In this document: positions 46,402 to 58,304 of the stretch, piece by piece
Position numbering within the stretch: position 1 is the stretch's first letter
How the letters are laid out: the number at the start of each line of letters is the position of its first letter
NCBI RefSeq assembly: GCF_006740045.1
Contig: NZ_AP019749.1
Span: forward strand, 701,001-765,000
DNA: 64,000 bases
Direction of reading: 5' to 3'
Source: Comamonas terrigena NBRC 13299
GTDB taxonomy: Bacteria > Pseudomonadota > Gammaproteobacteria > Burkholderiales > Burkholderiaceae_C
Program-made: the position numbers and the translations under genes
Notes under the pieces: model-generated
The model's input: the letters and a program-made list of their open reading frames with translations, nothing else
Told to the model about the DNA's origin: nothing
Databases searched by the model: none

Positions 46402-47397
46402 TCAGACCTGAGCGCCAGACTCCTTGACGACCTTGCCCCACTTGGCGGCTTCGGACTTGATATAGGCATCGAACTGGGCCTGGGTGTCGATCACCACGTC
46501 ACCGCCCTGGTCTTCGATCTTCTTGATCACGGCGGGGTTCTTCAGCACCTTGACCAGCGCGGCGTGGAGCTTTTGCTGCACATCGGCCGGGGTCTTGACC
46601 GGGGCCCACAGGCCGAACCAGGAGGTGGCCTCGTAGCCCGGCACGCCGGCTTCGGCGATGGTCGGCACATCCGGCAGTTCACGCGAGCGCTTGGCCGTGG
46701 TCACGGCGATGGGGCGCAGCTTGCCCGAGCGCACGTGCTGGATGGCGGAGGGCATGTTGTCGAACATCACCGAGATCTGGTTGCCCAGCAGGTCGGTCAT
46801 GGCGGGGGCGCTGCCCTTGTAGGGCACGTGCACCATGTCCACCTTGGTCATGGACTTGAACAGCTCGCCCGACAGGTGCACGGAGGATCCGCTGCCCGAG
46901 GAGCCGAAGTTCACCTTGCCCGGATTGGCCTTGGCGTAGGCGATCAGTTCCTTCACGTTCTTGAACGGCTGGGCAGGGTTGGCCACCAGCAGGTTGGGCA
47001 CGGTGGCCACGCGGCTCAGCGGTGCAAAGTCCTTGATCGGGTCGAAGGGCATCTTGCTGTAGAGCGACTGGTTGATGGCGTGCGTGCCCACCGTGCCCAT
47101 GAACAGGGTGTAGCCGTCGGCGGCCGAGCGGGCGGCGGCCATGCCGCCGATGTTGCCGCCGGCGCCGGGGCGGTTGTCGATGATCACGGGCTGGCCCAGT
47201 TCTTCACCCAGGTACTGGCCGACGATGCGGGCCAGGATGTCGGTGGTACCACCGGCCGAGAAGGGGACGATGATGTTGATGGGCTTGCTGGGGAAGGCGC
47301 CCTGGGCAGCCGCACCGCCAGCCACGGCCAGGGTGGCCGCAGCGGCCAGCATCTTCAGACCATGGCGGCGCGAGAAAGAGCGGGTGGATTCAAACAT
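46402..47397 (-). CDS. Bug-type tripartite tricarboxylate transporter (TTT) receptor
   Basis: Periplasmic binding protein of 331 residues. The ATG at 47397 has GGAG upstream. Signal peptide with twin-Arg-like start (F-S-R-R-H-G-L-K) ending A-A-A-Q-G. Bug fingerprint: KPINIIVPFSAGGTTDILAR, N-R-P-G-A-G-G-N-I-G, V-P-Y-K-G-S-A-P-A-M-T-D and A-G-V-P-G-Y-E-A-T-S-W. No TctA/TctB permease is nearby, as is common for the many orphan Bug proteins of Burkholderiales. As the last gene of the pca operon it probably binds an aromatic or dicarboxylic acid. A stem-loop at 47474-47498 separates it from the SDR gene. Confidence 0.94.
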   Translation of the reverse strand: MFESTRSFSRRHGLKMLAAAATLAVAGGAAAQGAFPSKPINIIVPFSAGGTTDILARIVGQYLGEELGQPVIIDNRPGAGGNIGGMAAARSAADGYTLFMGTVGTHAINQSLYSKMPFDPIKDFAPLSRVATVPNLLVANPAQPFKNVKELIAYAKANPGKVNFGSSGSGSSVHLSGELFKSMTKVDMVHVPYKGSAPAMTDLLGNQISVMFDNMPSAIQHVRSGKLRPIAVTTAKRSRELPDVPTIAEAGVPGYEATSWFGLWAPVKTPADVQQKLHAALVKVLKNPAVIKKIEDQGGDVVIDTQAQFDAYIKSEAAKWGKVVKESGAQV

Positions 47398-47473
47398 CAA
47401 AGTCTCCAGTACACGAGGGAAAAGGCCCCTGCGCACCCTGCTGGCCAGGGCCAGGCACGCACGCCGGGGGTGG

Positions 47474-47498
47474 TGGCCGTGCATGCATGGCACGGCCA
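47474..47498 (-). repeat. Intercistronic stem-loop between SDR and Bug genes
   Basis: Perfect 9-bp arms TGGCCGTGC/GCACGGCCA with a 7-nt ATGCATG loop, in the 139-bp gap. No U-tract. It probably affects mRNA stability or partial termination ahead of the Bug gene. Confidence 0.6.
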
Positions 47499-47536
47499 TC
47501 CGGGGGAATCGGGAAAGTGAAACGGCTTGCGGGCGC

Positions 47537-48277
47537 TCAGACCGGGGCCACGCCCAGCGTCGTTCCGCCACACACGTACAGCACCTGACCGGTGACAAAG
47601 CCGTTGTCGGGCGACAGGAAGAACAGCGCCGCGCGGGCCACGTCTTCGGGCGTGCCCATGCGGCCCACGGCGATGCTGTTCAGGATGCGCTGCGTCTGCG
47701 GCGCGCCATCCGGGTTGCTGTTCTTGAACAGCTCGGTGGCAATGGGGCCGGGGCCGATGGCGTTGACCGTGATGCGGTCGCGGCCCAGCTCCATGGCCAG
47801 GGTGCGTGTCATGCCGATCAGGCCGGCCTTGGTGGCCGAATACACAATGCGCTCGCCCTTGCCCAGTGCGGCACGCGACGACATGTTGACGATGCGGCCT
47901 TCACCGCAGGCGCGCAGCGTGGGCAAAAAAGCCTGCACCAGCAGCATGGGCGCACGCAGGTGCAGACCCACCACATCATCGAGCTGGGCCGAGGTGGCCG
48001 TGTCGATGGTGCCGGGGCGGGTGGCTCCGGCGTTGTTCACCAGTGCGGTCACGTTGTGCGCTGCCGCAATCTTCTCGGCCGCGGCCTGGGTGGACTCTGC
48101 GCTGGTCAGGTCGGCCTGGTAGGACACCAGGCGTTCATGGCTCCAGCTGGGCAGCACGTAGTCCAGGTTGACCACGGTGCGGCCCTGGGCCAGCAGGGCT
48201 TCGGCGATCGAACGGCCAATGCCGTTGCTGGCGCCGGTCACTACGGTGCAGGCGGCGGATTGGGGGGCTTGGCTCAT
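47537..48277 (-). CDS. Short-chain dehydrogenase/reductase
   Basis: 246-residue classical SDR. Cofactor loop T-G-A-S-N-G-I-G; N-N-A-G motif; active site Ser in V-N-M-S-S-R and Y-S-A-T-K (Tyr-x3-Lys); C-terminal G-G-T. GGAGA precedes the ATG. It lies 52 bp after pcaF in the same operon, so a role in conversion of an aromatic or acyl-CoA intermediate is plausible, but the substrate cannot be named. FabG-like proteins look similar. Confidence 0.92.
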   Translation of the reverse strand: MSQAPQSAACTVVTGASNGIGRSIAEALLAQGRTVVNLDYVLPSWSHERLVSYQADLTSAESTQAAAEKIAAAHNVTALVNNAGATRPGTIDTATSAQLDDVVGLHLRAPMLLVQAFLPTLRACGEGRIVNMSSRAALGKGERIVYSATKAGLIGMTRTLAMELGRDRITVNAIGPGPIATELFKNSNPDGAPQTQRILNSIAVGRMGTPEDVARAALFFLSPDNGFVTGQVLYVCGGTTLGVAPV

Positions 48278-48329
48278 GCAAGGTCTCCTGAGCGGTGATG
48301 GGGGCAGGTTCCGGTCCGAGGGAAAAGGT

Positions 48330-49541
48330 TCAGACCTTTTCCAGAATCACGGCAATGCCCTGGCCCACGCCGATGCACATGGTGCACAGTGCGTAACGGC
48401 CGCCCAGCGTGTGCAGCTGGTTCACGGCGGTGGTGGCCAGGCGGGCACCGGATGCACCCAGGGGGTGGCCCAGAGCGATGGCGCCGCCCCACTGGTTGAC
48501 GCGCTGGTCGTCATCGGCAATACCCAGGTCGCGCAGCACGGCCAGGCCTTGGGCTGCAAAGGCTTCGTTCAGCTCGATCACATCCATGTCGGCCAGTGTC
48601 AGGCCGGTCTGGGCCAGCACCTTGCGCACTGCAGGGGCGGGGCCGAAACCCATGATGCGGGGGGCGACACCGGCGGTGGCCATGCCCACCACGCGGGCGC
48701 GGGGCACCAGGTTGTATTGCTGGGCGGCTTCTTCGTTGGCCAGCAGCAGGGCGCAGGCGCCGTCATTCACGCCGCTGGCATTGCCGGCGGACACCGTGCC
48801 GTCAGGACGGACCACGCCCTTCAGCTTGGCCAGCGCTTCCAGCGTGGTGGCACGGGGGTGTTCGTCCTGGCTCACCACGATGGCATCACCCTTCTTCTGG
48901 GGGATGACCACGTTGACGATTTCCTTGGCCAGGTAGCCGGCAGCGATGGCCGCGGCGGCCTTTTGCTGGGAAGCCAGCGCCATGCGGTCCTGGGCTTCGC
49001 GTTCGATCTTGAAGTCGTCGGCCACGTTCTCGGCGGTTTCGGGCATGGAGTCCACGCCGTACTGCTGCTTCATCAGCTTGTTGATGAAGCGCCAGCCGAT
49101 GGTGGTGTCGTACACGGCATTGCTGCGGCTGAAGGCGCTTTCGGCCTTGGGCATGACGAACGGGGCACGGCTCATGGATTCCACACCGCCGGCAATCATC
49201 AGGCGGGCTTCGCCGGACTTGATGGCGCGGGCGGCAGAGCCCACGGCGTCCAGGCCGGAGCCGCACAGGCGGTTGATGGTGGAGCCGGGCACATCGATGG
49301 GCAGACCCGCCAGCAGGCTGGACATGCGGGCCACGTTGCGGTTGTCTTCACCGGCCTGGTTGGCATTGCCGTACAGCACATCGTCCACGGCCTTCCAGTC
49401 CACGCCGGGGTTGCGCTCCATCAGCGCCTTGATGGGCAGGGCGCCCAGGTCGTCGGTGCGCACGCTGGACAGTGCACCGCCGTAGCGGCCGAAGGGGGTG
49501 CGGATGGCGTCGCAGATGAAGGCTTGGGGGGTGTTGCTCAT
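48330..49541 (-). CDS. pcaF: 3-oxoadipyl-CoA thiolase
   Basis: Cleaves 3-oxoadipyl-CoA to succinyl-CoA and acetyl-CoA, the last step of the beta-ketoadipate pathway. 403 residues. Nucleophile Cys in I-N-R-L-C-G-S-G-L-D-A-V, catalytic His in W-G-G-A-I-A-L-G-H-P-L-G, and second Cys in C-T-M-C-I-G-V-G-Q-G. The ATG at 49541 follows GGAGAC. The N-terminus (A-F-I-C-D-A-I-R-T-P-F-G-R-Y-G-G) and linkage with pcaIJ favour PcaF over generic acetyl-CoA acetyltransferase. Confidence 0.95.
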   Translation of the reverse strand: MSNTPQAFICDAIRTPFGRYGGALSSVRTDDLGALPIKALMERNPGVDWKAVDDVLYGNANQAGEDNRNVARMSSLLAGLPIDVPGSTINRLCGSGLDAVGSAARAIKSGEARLMIAGGVESMSRAPFVMPKAESAFSRSNAVYDTTIGWRFINKLMKQQYGVDSMPETAENVADDFKIEREAQDRMALASQQKAAAAIAAGYLAKEIVNVVIPQKKGDAIVVSQDEHPRATTLEALAKLKGVVRPDGTVSAGNASGVNDGACALLLANEEAAQQYNLVPRARVVGMATAGVAPRIMGFGPAPAVRKVLAQTGLTLADMDVIELNEAFAAQGLAVLRDLGIADDDQRVNQWGGAIALGHPLGASGARLATTAVNQLHTLGGRYALCTMCIGVGQGIAVILEKV

Positions 49542-49646
49542 GGTGTTGTCTCCGATGTGCGGTGGCCGGTGGGCCGGTCGATGTTCAAGAAATGGGGCGT
49601 CCTGTGCGCCTCTCCCGTCGCGGGAAGGGTACACAGGAGAGTGCGT

Positions 49647-50312
49647 TCAGGCTGCGACGGCTGCAGCCGGTGCGGCGATGGGCAGGCCGACGATGCGTTC
49701 CAGTTCGGCGTGGCTGAGACCGTCCACGGTGTCCACCAGGCGCAGACCCGAAGGCGTGCATTCCAGCGTGCACAGGTCGGTGTAGATGCGCTTGACGCAG
49801 CCCAGGCCGGTCAGCGGGTAGCTGCAGGCGGACACGACCTTGCATTCGCCGGTCTTGGTCAGCAGGTCCATCATCACCCAGGTCGCCTTGGCGCCGACGG
49901 CCAGGTCCATGGCGCCGCCCACGGCGGGAATGGCACCGGGCTCGCCCGTGCTCCAGTTGGCCAGGTCACCTGTGGCCGAGACCTGGAAGGCCCCCAGCAC
50001 GCAGATGTCCAGGTGGCCGCCGCGCATCATGGCGAAGCTGTCGGCGTGGTGGAAGAAGCTGCCGCCTGCCAGCAGCGTGACGGGCTGCTTGCCTGCGTTG
50101 ATCAGGTCATAGTCTTCCTGGCCTTCGGCGGGGGCCGGGCCCATGCCGAGGATGCCGTTTTCCGACTGCAGCACCACCTCGCGGTCGGCGGGGATGTAGT
50201 TGCCGACCAGAGTGGGCTGGCCGATGCCCAGGTTCACATAGGCACCGTCGAAGATGTCTTGGGCGACGCGGGCGGCGAGTTCGTTCTTGCTGCGCTTTTG
50301 GTAGCTGCTCAT
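49647..50312 (-). CDS. pcaJ: 3-oxoadipate CoA-transferase, beta subunit
   Basis: 221 residues. Forms with PcaI the succinyl-CoA:3-oxoadipate CoA-transferase. The catalytic Glu lies in L-Q-S-E-N-G-I-L-G-M-G-P (about residue 51). The N-terminus L-A-A-R-V-A-Q-D-I-F-D-G-A-Y-V-N-L-G-I-G-Q-P-T is typical of beta subunits. The ATG at 50312 follows GGAG. It lies 23 bp after pcaI. Confidence 0.96.
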   Translation of the reverse strand: MSSYQKRSKNELAARVAQDIFDGAYVNLGIGQPTLVGNYIPADREVVLQSENGILGMGPAPAEGQEDYDLINAGKQPVTLLAGGSFFHHADSFAMMRGGHLDICVLGAFQVSATGDLANWSTGEPGAIPAVGGAMDLAVGAKATWVMMDLLTKTGECKVVSACSYPLTGLGCVKRIYTDLCTLECTPSGLRLVDTVDGLSHAELERIVGLPIAAPAAAVAA

Positions 50313-50335
50313 GAGGTATCTCCTTGATTCGCGGC

Positions 50336-51037
50336 TTAGGCGGCTTGTTTGAAACCACCGGCCTGGGTGGCCACGAACGGGATCTGGACGATGGAGTTCA
50401 CATAGATTCCGGGGGTGACCACGGCTTCGGGGTCCAGCTGGCCCAGCTCCACGATCTCGTGCACGGTGGCGATGGTGTGCTTGGCAGCCACGGCGCACAC
50501 CGGGCCGAAGTTGCGGGCGGCCATGCGGTAGGTCAGATTGCCCCAGCGATCACCCTGCTCGGCCTTGACCAGTGCCACATCACCGTAGATGGGGTACTCC
50601 AGCACATAGTGCTTGCCGTTGATTTCGCGGGTTTCCTTGCCGTTGGCCAGTTCGGTGCCGTAGGCGGTGGGGCAGAAAAAGGCGCCGATGCCGGCGCCGG
50701 CGGCGCGCATGCGCTCGGCCAGCGTGCCCTGGGGCACCAGTTCCAGCTCGATCTTGCCGGCACGGTACAGGTCGTTGAACACCCAGCTGTCCGCCGTGCG
50801 GGGGAAGCTGCAGATGATCTTCTGCACCAGACCGCTTTGCAGCAGTGCGGCCAGACCGGTGTAACCGTTGCCGGCGTTGTTGTTGACCACGGTGAGATTG
50901 CGGGCGCCATGGGCAATCAGACCGTCGATCAGCTCATTGGGGTTGCCAGCGGTGCCAAAGCCGCCGATGAGGACCACGTCCCCGTCTTTGACGACCGAAA
51001 CGGCTTCGGCAATGGTGTCGGTGATTTTGTTGATCAT
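50336..51037 (-). CDS. pcaI: 3-oxoadipate CoA-transferase, alpha subunit
   Basis: 233 residues. Alpha subunit of the CoA-transferase: G-D-V-V-L-I-G-G-F-G-T-A-G-N-P near the start, then N-N-N-A-G-N-G-Y-T-G-L and L-E-Y-P-I-Y-G-D-V-A. It is the first gene of the operon pcaI-pcaJ-pcaF-SDR-Bug and is preceded by GGAGAC. It is divergent from the IclR-type pcaR; the 151-bp spacer holds putative PcaR operator repeats. Confidence 0.96.
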   Translation of the reverse strand: MINKITDTIAEAVSVVKDGDVVLIGGFGTAGNPNELIDGLIAHGARNLTVVNNNAGNGYTGLAALLQSGLVQKIICSFPRTADSWVFNDLYRAGKIELELVPQGTLAERMRAAGAGIGAFFCPTAYGTELANGKETREINGKHYVLEYPIYGDVALVKAEQGDRWGNLTYRMAARNFGPVCAVAAKHTIATVHEIVELGQLDPEAVVTPGIYVNSIVQIPFVATQAGGFKQAA

Positions 51038-51091
51038 GTGTTGTCTCCTGCTGACATGACCCCTTCGCGGTGTGGGCGAAGGCGTTAAAAT

Positions 51092-51116
51092 GTTCGCATA
51101 TAGAACAAAAGTTCGC
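51092..51116. promoter_or_regulatory. Putative PcaR operator repeats
   Basis: GTTC-N7-GAAC (51092-51106) followed by a further GTTCGC (51111-51116), so one inverted and one direct copy of GTTCGC-like half sites lie in an AT-rich stretch between pcaI and pcaR. PcaR/PcaU of the IclR family bind GTTCG-containing repeats in other bacteria. Binding here is inferred. Confidence 0.65.
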
Positions 51117-51188
51117 TAAAAGAATTATAGGAAGAGGCTTTGCCTTTTCGCGCCTGTAGAAACCACATCAGGGAAAACCCTTGCAGCT

Positions 51189-51974
51189 ATGGAAAACGAA
51201 GCACAAAAACCAAGCGACAGCTACGTTCAGTCGTTTGCGCGGGGGCTGGAGGTGATCCGCTCCTTCAGCGCACAAGCACCGGTTCAGACACTCAGCGAGG
51301 TGGCTGCGCGCACCGGCATGACGCGCGCTGGTGCCCGCCGCATCCTGCTGACCTTGCAGACCCTGGGCTATGTGCACAGCGACGGCAAACACTTCCGGCT
51401 GACACCGCGCATCCTGGATCTGGGCTTTGCCTACCTCAGCTCCATGCCGCTGTGGAGCCTGGCCGGCCCGGCCATGGAAGGCCTGGTGGATGCGGTGGGC
51501 GAGTCCTGTTCGGCCGCCGTACTCGACGGGCTGGATGTGGTCTATGTGTTGCGCGTGCACACCCACAAGATCATGAGCACCAACCTGGGCGTGGGCTCGC
51601 GCCTGCCGGCGTTCTGGACCTCGCTGGGTCGCGTGCTGCTGGCGGCCCAGCCCGATGCGCAGGTGCAGGCGCTGATGGACCGCTGCCCGCGCAGCCAGTT
51701 CACCCAGCTGACGCAGACCAGTGACGAGGCGCTGTGGGCTGCCATCCGCCAGACGCGCAGCCAGGGCTGGTGCCTGCTGAACCAGGAGCTGGAGGAAGGG
51801 CTGATTTCGATTGCCGCACCGGTGCGCAACAGCCTGGGCCAGACGGTGGCCGCGCTGAACATCAGCGGCCAGGCCAACCGCACCAGTGCCGAGATGATGC
51901 AAAACCAGTTGCTGCCGCAGCTGCTGCGCACCTGCGACACCATCTCGCAACTGCTGCGGGCGGCGGGGCGCTGA
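51189..51974 (+). CDS. pcaR: IclR-family regulator of the pca operon (PcaR)
   Basis: 261 residues. N-terminal winged helix-turn-helix (SFARGLEVIRSFSAQAPVQTLSEVAARTGMTRAGARRILLTLQTLGYV) and C-terminal IclR effector domain (S-C-S-A-A-V-L-D-G-L-D-V-V-Y-V-L-R-V and the late LISIAAPVRN...AALNISG). This is the PcaR/PcaU/CatR subgroup that responds to beta-ketoadipate or protocatechuate. It is divergent from pcaI. Homologues activate pcaIJ in the presence of inducer. Confidence 0.93.
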   Translation: MENEAQKPSDSYVQSFARGLEVIRSFSAQAPVQTLSEVAARTGMTRAGARRILLTLQTLGYVHSDGKHFRLTPRILDLGFAYLSSMPLWSLAGPAMEGLVDAVGESCSAAVLDGLDVVYVLRVHTHKIMSTNLGVGSRLPAFWTSLGRVLLAAQPDAQVQALMDRCPRSQFTQLTQTSDEALWAAIRQTRSQGWCLLNQELEEGLISIAAPVRNSLGQTVAALNISGQANRTSAEMMQNQLLPQLLRTCDTISQLLRAAGR

Positions 51975-52490
51975 ACAGCAGGGGCACCAGGCATTCTGTG
52001 CGGGTCTGCGGCGCAAGGCCCTCCTGGCCCTTCTGGGCCATCAGACCTGTCCGACCCGTCTGTCTGCGTGGCTGACGGATCTCCGATTCCGCGGCGCCCT
52101 GTGGATGGTGCGCTGGAGCCGCCATCGCGCGGCGTGCACGCTTGCCACGGGCATGCCCTGGAACCGGCGGTACCTGCACACCGATCCGGTGTGGGGGTTC
52201 TCCATGTGGCGCGTTGCCCGCAGCGCCGAGGTACAGCATGCTCCTGTTTTGATAGAGTGCAGCCAGGCTGTGCCGCGTGCTGTGGAGGCCGGGCGGCCAC
52301 CCAGGCGATGGGCTTGTGCCAGCCACACCGTGTGTGGACGTCGTATGGAGACAGGAACTCCTCCGACAAATGGTCGCTGGTACGCTGCGCATAATGTATT
52401 TCAACCTTGTGCACTGCTGTTGATAGCCAAAACCTATTCTGGTCGGCGCACAGCGATGTGGTGTGCCTCCTCTTCAACCTGTGACGCTCC
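51975..52490. other. 516-bp region without a supported gene
   Basis: It lies between pcaR and the RAYT-like gene. A hairpin TGGCCC-TTCT-GGGCCA (52025-52040) follows pcaR but has no U-tract. Several overlapping short frames lack ribosome sites and recognisable motifs. No RNA gene is recognised. Confidence 0.5.
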
Positions 52491-53270
52491 ATGGCCCGCT
52501 TGCCCCGACTGACACTGCCAGGAATGGCCCATTACGTGATCCAGCGTGGGAACAATCTGCAGCCCATTTTTGAGGACGTGCAGGACTACGAGACCATGAA
52601 GGATCTGATGCGCGAGATGGCGCGGCGCTTCCAGGTCGATCTGCATGCCTATGTGCTGCTGCCGGCGCAGTTCCATGTGCTGGCCACGCCCGAGACGGAA
52701 GAGGGGCTGCCGCTGTTCATGCAGTCGGTGGGGCGCAGCTATGTGCGCTACTTCAACAACCGCCACGGCCGCAGCGGCACCTTGTGGGAAGGGCGCTACC
52801 GCTCCACCGTGCTGGAGGCCTCGGCCTATCTGCTGCCCTGCATGGTGGTGCTGGAAACCCAGCCGGTGGCGGAAGGCCTGGTGGGGCGCCCGCAGGACTA
52901 CCTATGGTCCAGCTATGCGCACAACGCAGGCGTGCAGCAGGACAGCCTGGTGCGCTCCCATGCCCAGTACTGGGCCCTGGCCAATACCCCGTTCGCCCGG
53001 GAAGCCGCCTACCAGCGCACGGTGGAGCATGGGGTGTCGGCAGCCGTGGCGGAAGAGGTGCTGGCGGCGGCCAGCAAGGGCTGGGCCCTGGGATCGCCGG
53101 ATTTTGTGGCGCAACTGCAGCACCAGACCCAGCGGCGCCTGACCCGGCGGCGTCCGGGGCGGCCGGCGCAGCGGCCGGTTGAGGCCAGTCCGCCACAGGG
53201 TGGTGAGGCGAGTTCGTCACCATCTGCAACGGCTGCAGATGCGGCGTTCGCACCATATCAGGGCAATTGA
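52491..53270 (+). CDS. RAYT/IS200-like Y1 transposase relative with degenerate active site
   Basis: 259 residues. The fold is that of REP-associated tyrosine transposases: L-P-G-M-A-H-Y-V-I-Q-R-G-N-N at the start, Y-F-N-N-R-H-G-R-S-G-T-L-W-E-G-R-Y-R-S in the middle and Y-L-W-S-S-Y later. The metal-binding HUH motif, normally N-H-F/V-H, reads A-Q-F-H (59-62), so the first His is Gln. The segment that usually reads R-Y-I-E-L-N-P-V with the catalytic Tyr reads V-V-L-E-T-Q-P-V (119-126). Both catalytic elements are lost while the frame is intact, pointing to a domesticated, non-cutting protein or a recently inactivated element. The C-terminus is a basic, Pro/Ser-rich tail. gltB follows 227 bp downstream. 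Confidence 0.86.
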   Translation: MARLPRLTLPGMAHYVIQRGNNLQPIFEDVQDYETMKDLMREMARRFQVDLHAYVLLPAQFHVLATPETEEGLPLFMQSVGRSYVRYFNNRHGRSGTLWEGRYRSTVLEASAYLLPCMVVLETQPVAEGLVGRPQDYLWSSYAHNAGVQQDSLVRSHAQYWALANTPFAREAAYQRTVEHGVSAAVAEEVLAAASKGWALGSPDFVAQLQHQTQRRLTRRRPGRPAQRPVEASPPQGGEASSSPSATAADAAFAPYQGN

Positions 53271-53362
53271 TCCTTCCTGGTTATTGAATTTGCACTTTGT
53301 TGGTGCGTTTTGGTGCGTGAGCAGGCGCTCGCGTGCCGCGTGGCTTTCTTTTGGTGCATTTG

Positions 53363-53430
53363 ATATGTCCCTAATTAAAATGAAAATGCGGATTTTTATT
53401 TTTAATTAGTATCTGACCCCAATTAAATTT
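53363..53430. repeat. AT-rich palindromic element between RAYT-like gene and gltB
   Basis: CTAATTAAAA (53371-53380) and TTTTAATTAG (53400-53409) form perfect 10-bp arms; AAAAT/ATTTT inside lengthens the hairpin. It is flanked by TATGTCCC on the left and TATCTGACCCCAATT on the right, so the minus strand reads GGGGTCAGATA...GGGACATA. Such GGGGTCAG/GGGACA-bordered palindromes are often seen near RAYT-type genes (recalled, not searched). It is AT-rich in a GC-rich genome and may be a REP-like target of the adjacent protein, or part of the gltB promoter region. Confidence 0.55.
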
Positions 53431-53497
53431 TCTTGCATAGGTTTATGCGGTGTCGTACTCTCGCGTTCCCTGCGATAGACAAATAGAGGAAAACCCC

Positions 53498-58231
<4,734 letters not shown>

Positions 58232-58233
58232 AC

Positions 58234-58265
58234 ACGGCCCGAACGCGGCGGCCCGGGCGGGCCGT
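58234..58265 (+). repeat. Intercistronic stem-loop gltB-gltD
   Basis: Perfect 8-bp arms ACGGCCCG/CGGGCCGT with a 16-nt loop in the 73-bp spacer, starting 3 bp after the gltB stop. There is no U-tract, so it more likely stabilises the gltB 3' end or tunes the subunit ratio than terminates. Confidence 0.6.
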
Positions 58266-58304
58266 CGCACCGCCAGCGAACACAGATTTCAAGGAATACA
58301 CACC

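Noticed and set aside
46345..47520. 391-codon plus-strand frame starting after a perfect Shine-Dalgarno (AAAGGAGGAGATATG)
   Set aside because: It is antisense to the well-supported Bug receptor and has the His/Gly/Leu-rich composition of a shadow frame. The SD-like sequence is the complement of the linker in the pca operon 3' UTR.
52105..52512. 135-residue plus-strand frame upstream of the RAYT-like gene
   Set aside because: It overlaps the RAYT start, lacks a ribosome site and any motif, and its residue composition (Arg/Cys/Trp-rich) is typical of random high-GC frames.
53300..53316. Possible sigma-54 promoter (TTGGTGC repeated at 10-bp distance) before gltB
   Set aside because: The GG-to-GC spacing is 11 rather than the required 10, and the bases around the elements match the -24/-12 consensus poorly.
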